NCBI GenBank assembly: GCA_031278255.1
Contig: JAITKU010000178.1
Coordinates: 1-5,993, forward strand
DNA length: 5,993 nt
Origin: Eubacteriales Family XIII. Incertae Sedis bacterium
GTDB lineage: Bacteria > Bacillota > Clostridia > Peptostreptococcales > Anaerovoracaceae
Reading direction: 5' to 3'
The notes under the pieces were generated by a model, which worked only from the letters and a program-made list of their open reading frames with translations, was not told the DNA's origin and searched no databases. The position numbers were made by a program, and so were the translations under genes. Shown piece after piece: positions 4,731 to 5,993 of this stretch (position 1 is its first letter; every line of letters starts with the position of its first letter).

Positions 4731-5993
4731 GTGTGCCGCACCACCTCAAAGCGTTCGAGCGTGTAAGGCTCATCCGCGCGTATGCCGGCCTTTTTCAGCG
4801 CGATCGAAATCTGCTCGTCCACGCTGTCCACGCCGTCGAGATTCGGCAGCAGCAAGCCGCGCCTGTGTCCGCGCGTCACGATAACGCCGTAGCGCGAAAC
4901 GTCCAATTCCCGCTTGCTTTGAATGGGTTCCGGCGGCGAAAGCACGTCCACGCTGTAGCTGAGAGCCTCCAGTTCCGCGGGAACGATCGGATCGAAACGC
5001 GGATCGCGCGCCGCGGCGGAAACGCTGTTTGCGAGGATTTCCAGCGCGACGTTCCGTTCCGTCGGCAATATCGTGCCGATACAGCCGCGCAGATTGCCGT
5101 CTTTCTTGATGGAAACGAATACGCCGGCCCGCTGTGAGAACAGCGCGGGGTCCGCGTCCGCCGGCGGTTCGATGGATTTTCCCGTGCGAACATAGGTCTC
5201 GACATTGCGCCGCGCCAAGCGCACGAAAGGGTCCTCTCCGTCTCGCAGCTTCTCCGCGCGGGCTTTCCTGTCCGACAGGATGGACGGCAAGAGACTGTCC
5301 GCTTCTCCGTCACCCGTGAAAGCGGCGGTCAGATAGCCCACGCCAAAGGGTCCCTCGTAGGCCAGCACGCGGCTTTCCACCCGTAGGCCGTCCAGAAAGC
5401 CGGCCAGCATGACGAGACTGCGCAGGCCGCATTCGGCCGCCCTTTCGCAGAGGGCGGGATCGACGGACAGCAGACCGCGAAAGTCCGCGTCCCGCACGCA
5501 CCGGCGCACAAAAGCGTCATGCGCGGGGCCTTCTTTCACAAAGCCGTAGGGACCGTCCGCTTTCAGTTTGTGGGACATATCGCCGCTGGCCACCGCCACG
5601 ACACTGCGCGAGAGCGATCGGACGGCCCGCCGAACGCACATGCCGAAGCGGTAATGCTCGATGAGCGACAGGCCGGACAGGGAAATGCGGACGATCCGGG
5701 GTGACTTGAAGAAGTACAGGGGAACCGTGACGCCGTGGTCCAGCGCGGGATCCCGCTCCCCGAGCGGTCCGGCCGGAATGCCGTCCTCTTCCGCGCATTC
5801 CGCGATACGCGCGGCCAGTTCATCGTCGTAATCGACGGAGAACTTGATGTGGCGCGCGCGAAACGCCCCGAAATCCCCCGCGGCCGATCCGCCCGGCGAG
5901 ATATGGATATAGTCGCTGTACAGGACGCTGTGCGGGGAGAAGATGATCACGGTCTCGGGTTTCGCGGCGGCGGCCTCGGCCGCCGCCTGCTCG
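4727..5993 (-). CDS. amrB-amrA: AmrB (Memo)-AmrA (AMMECR1) fusion protein, 5' end beyond window
   Basis: The reading frame enters from the right edge and ends at 4727. The N-terminal half is a Memo-like domain related to LigB-type extradiol dioxygenases. Numbering residues from the valine codon GTG at 5950, it shows FSPHS (4-8), DHGVTVPLYF (71-80), SGDMSH (122-127) and YEGPFGVGYLTAAF (198-211); His7 and His72 are candidate metal ligands. The second half, from about 240, is an AMMECR1 domain with the signature LRGCIGT (287-293), DPRF (316-319) and LLLPNLDGVDSVDEQI (366-381). The GTG at 5950 is probably not the start. At least 14 further in-frame codons precede it, ending AAKPETV as in Memo homologues, and the usual N-terminal PHPP region (about 30-40 residues) must lie outside. 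The two domains are separate genes in many genomes. Function is unknown; the gene overlaps amrS by 4 bases. Confidence 0.93.
   Translation of the reverse strand, partial: EQAAAEAAAAKPETVIIFSPHSVLYSDYIHISPGGSAAGDFGAFRARHIKFSVDYDDELAARIAECAEEDGIPAGPLGERDPALDHGVTVPLYFFKSPRIVRISLSGLSLIEHYRFGMCVRRAVRSLSRSVVAVASGDMSHKLKADGPYGFVKEGPAHDAFVRRCVRDADFRGLLSVDPALCERAAECGLRSLVMLAGFLDGLRVESRVLAYEGPFGVGYLTAAFTGDGEADSLLPSILSDRKARAEKLRDGEDPFVRLARRNVETYVRTGKSIEPPADADPALFSQRAGVFVSIKKDGNLRGCIGTILPTERNVALEILANSVSAAARDPRFDPIVPAELEALSYSVDVLSPPEPIQSKRELDVSRYGVIVTRGHRRGLLLPNLDGVDSVDEQISIALKKAGIRADEPYTLERFEVVRHT

Noticed and set aside
5948..5950. GTG as the start codon of the AmrB-AmrA gene
   Set aside because: The frame stays open to the window edge and the residues before the GTG (ending AAKPETV) fit the Memo family; the usual N-terminal region is missing, so the gene is cut by the window.

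Overview
The window is GC-rich bacterial chromosome with tightly packed genes. It suggests an anaerobic, high-GC member of the Firmicutes (Clostridia-like). The pointers are LexA boxes of the GAAC-N4-GTTC type, strong GGAGG ribosome binding sites, two oxygen-sensitive radical SAM enzymes, an AmmeMemoRadiSam locus, and a tRNA with its CCA end encoded. This placement is an inference; no marker gene here fixes the phylum.

Layout. Positions 1-85 show no gene I can support. A tRNA-Thr(GGU) lies on the minus strand at 86-161, with a candidate promoter for it at 285-314. The 162-473 interval is a divergent regulatory region. It holds the tRNA leader and promoter, a C-rich patch with four copies of CCGCTT(T)GCC, and a near-consensus plus-strand promoter bracketed by two perfect LexA boxes whose centres are 31 bp apart.

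That promoter drives a two-gene plus-strand operon: a radical SAM protein with a helix-hairpin-helix segment (474-1976) and its usual partner, a DUF4130-type protein (1989-2762). This pair is known from many genomes. In some of them the partner is fused to a uracil-DNA-glycosylase-like domain, so a role in DNA repair or modification has been proposed, but its reaction is unknown. The two LexA boxes give a regulatory argument for that role: the operon looks like part of the SOS response.

The right half is a minus-strand operon that starts outside the window. It holds an AmrB(Memo)-AmrA(AMMECR1) fusion, 5'-truncated by the window edge (4727-5993), then the radical SAM enzyme AmrS (3885-4730) overlapping it by ATGA, then mtnA, methylthioribose-1-phosphate isomerase (2759-3829). 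The AmmeMemoRadiSam system has no settled function. The adjoining mtnA suggests a link to salvage of the nucleosides that SAM enzymes release (5'-deoxyadenosine or methylthioadenosine). The two operons converge and share the four bases TTAA as both stop codons, so no intergenic terminator separates them.
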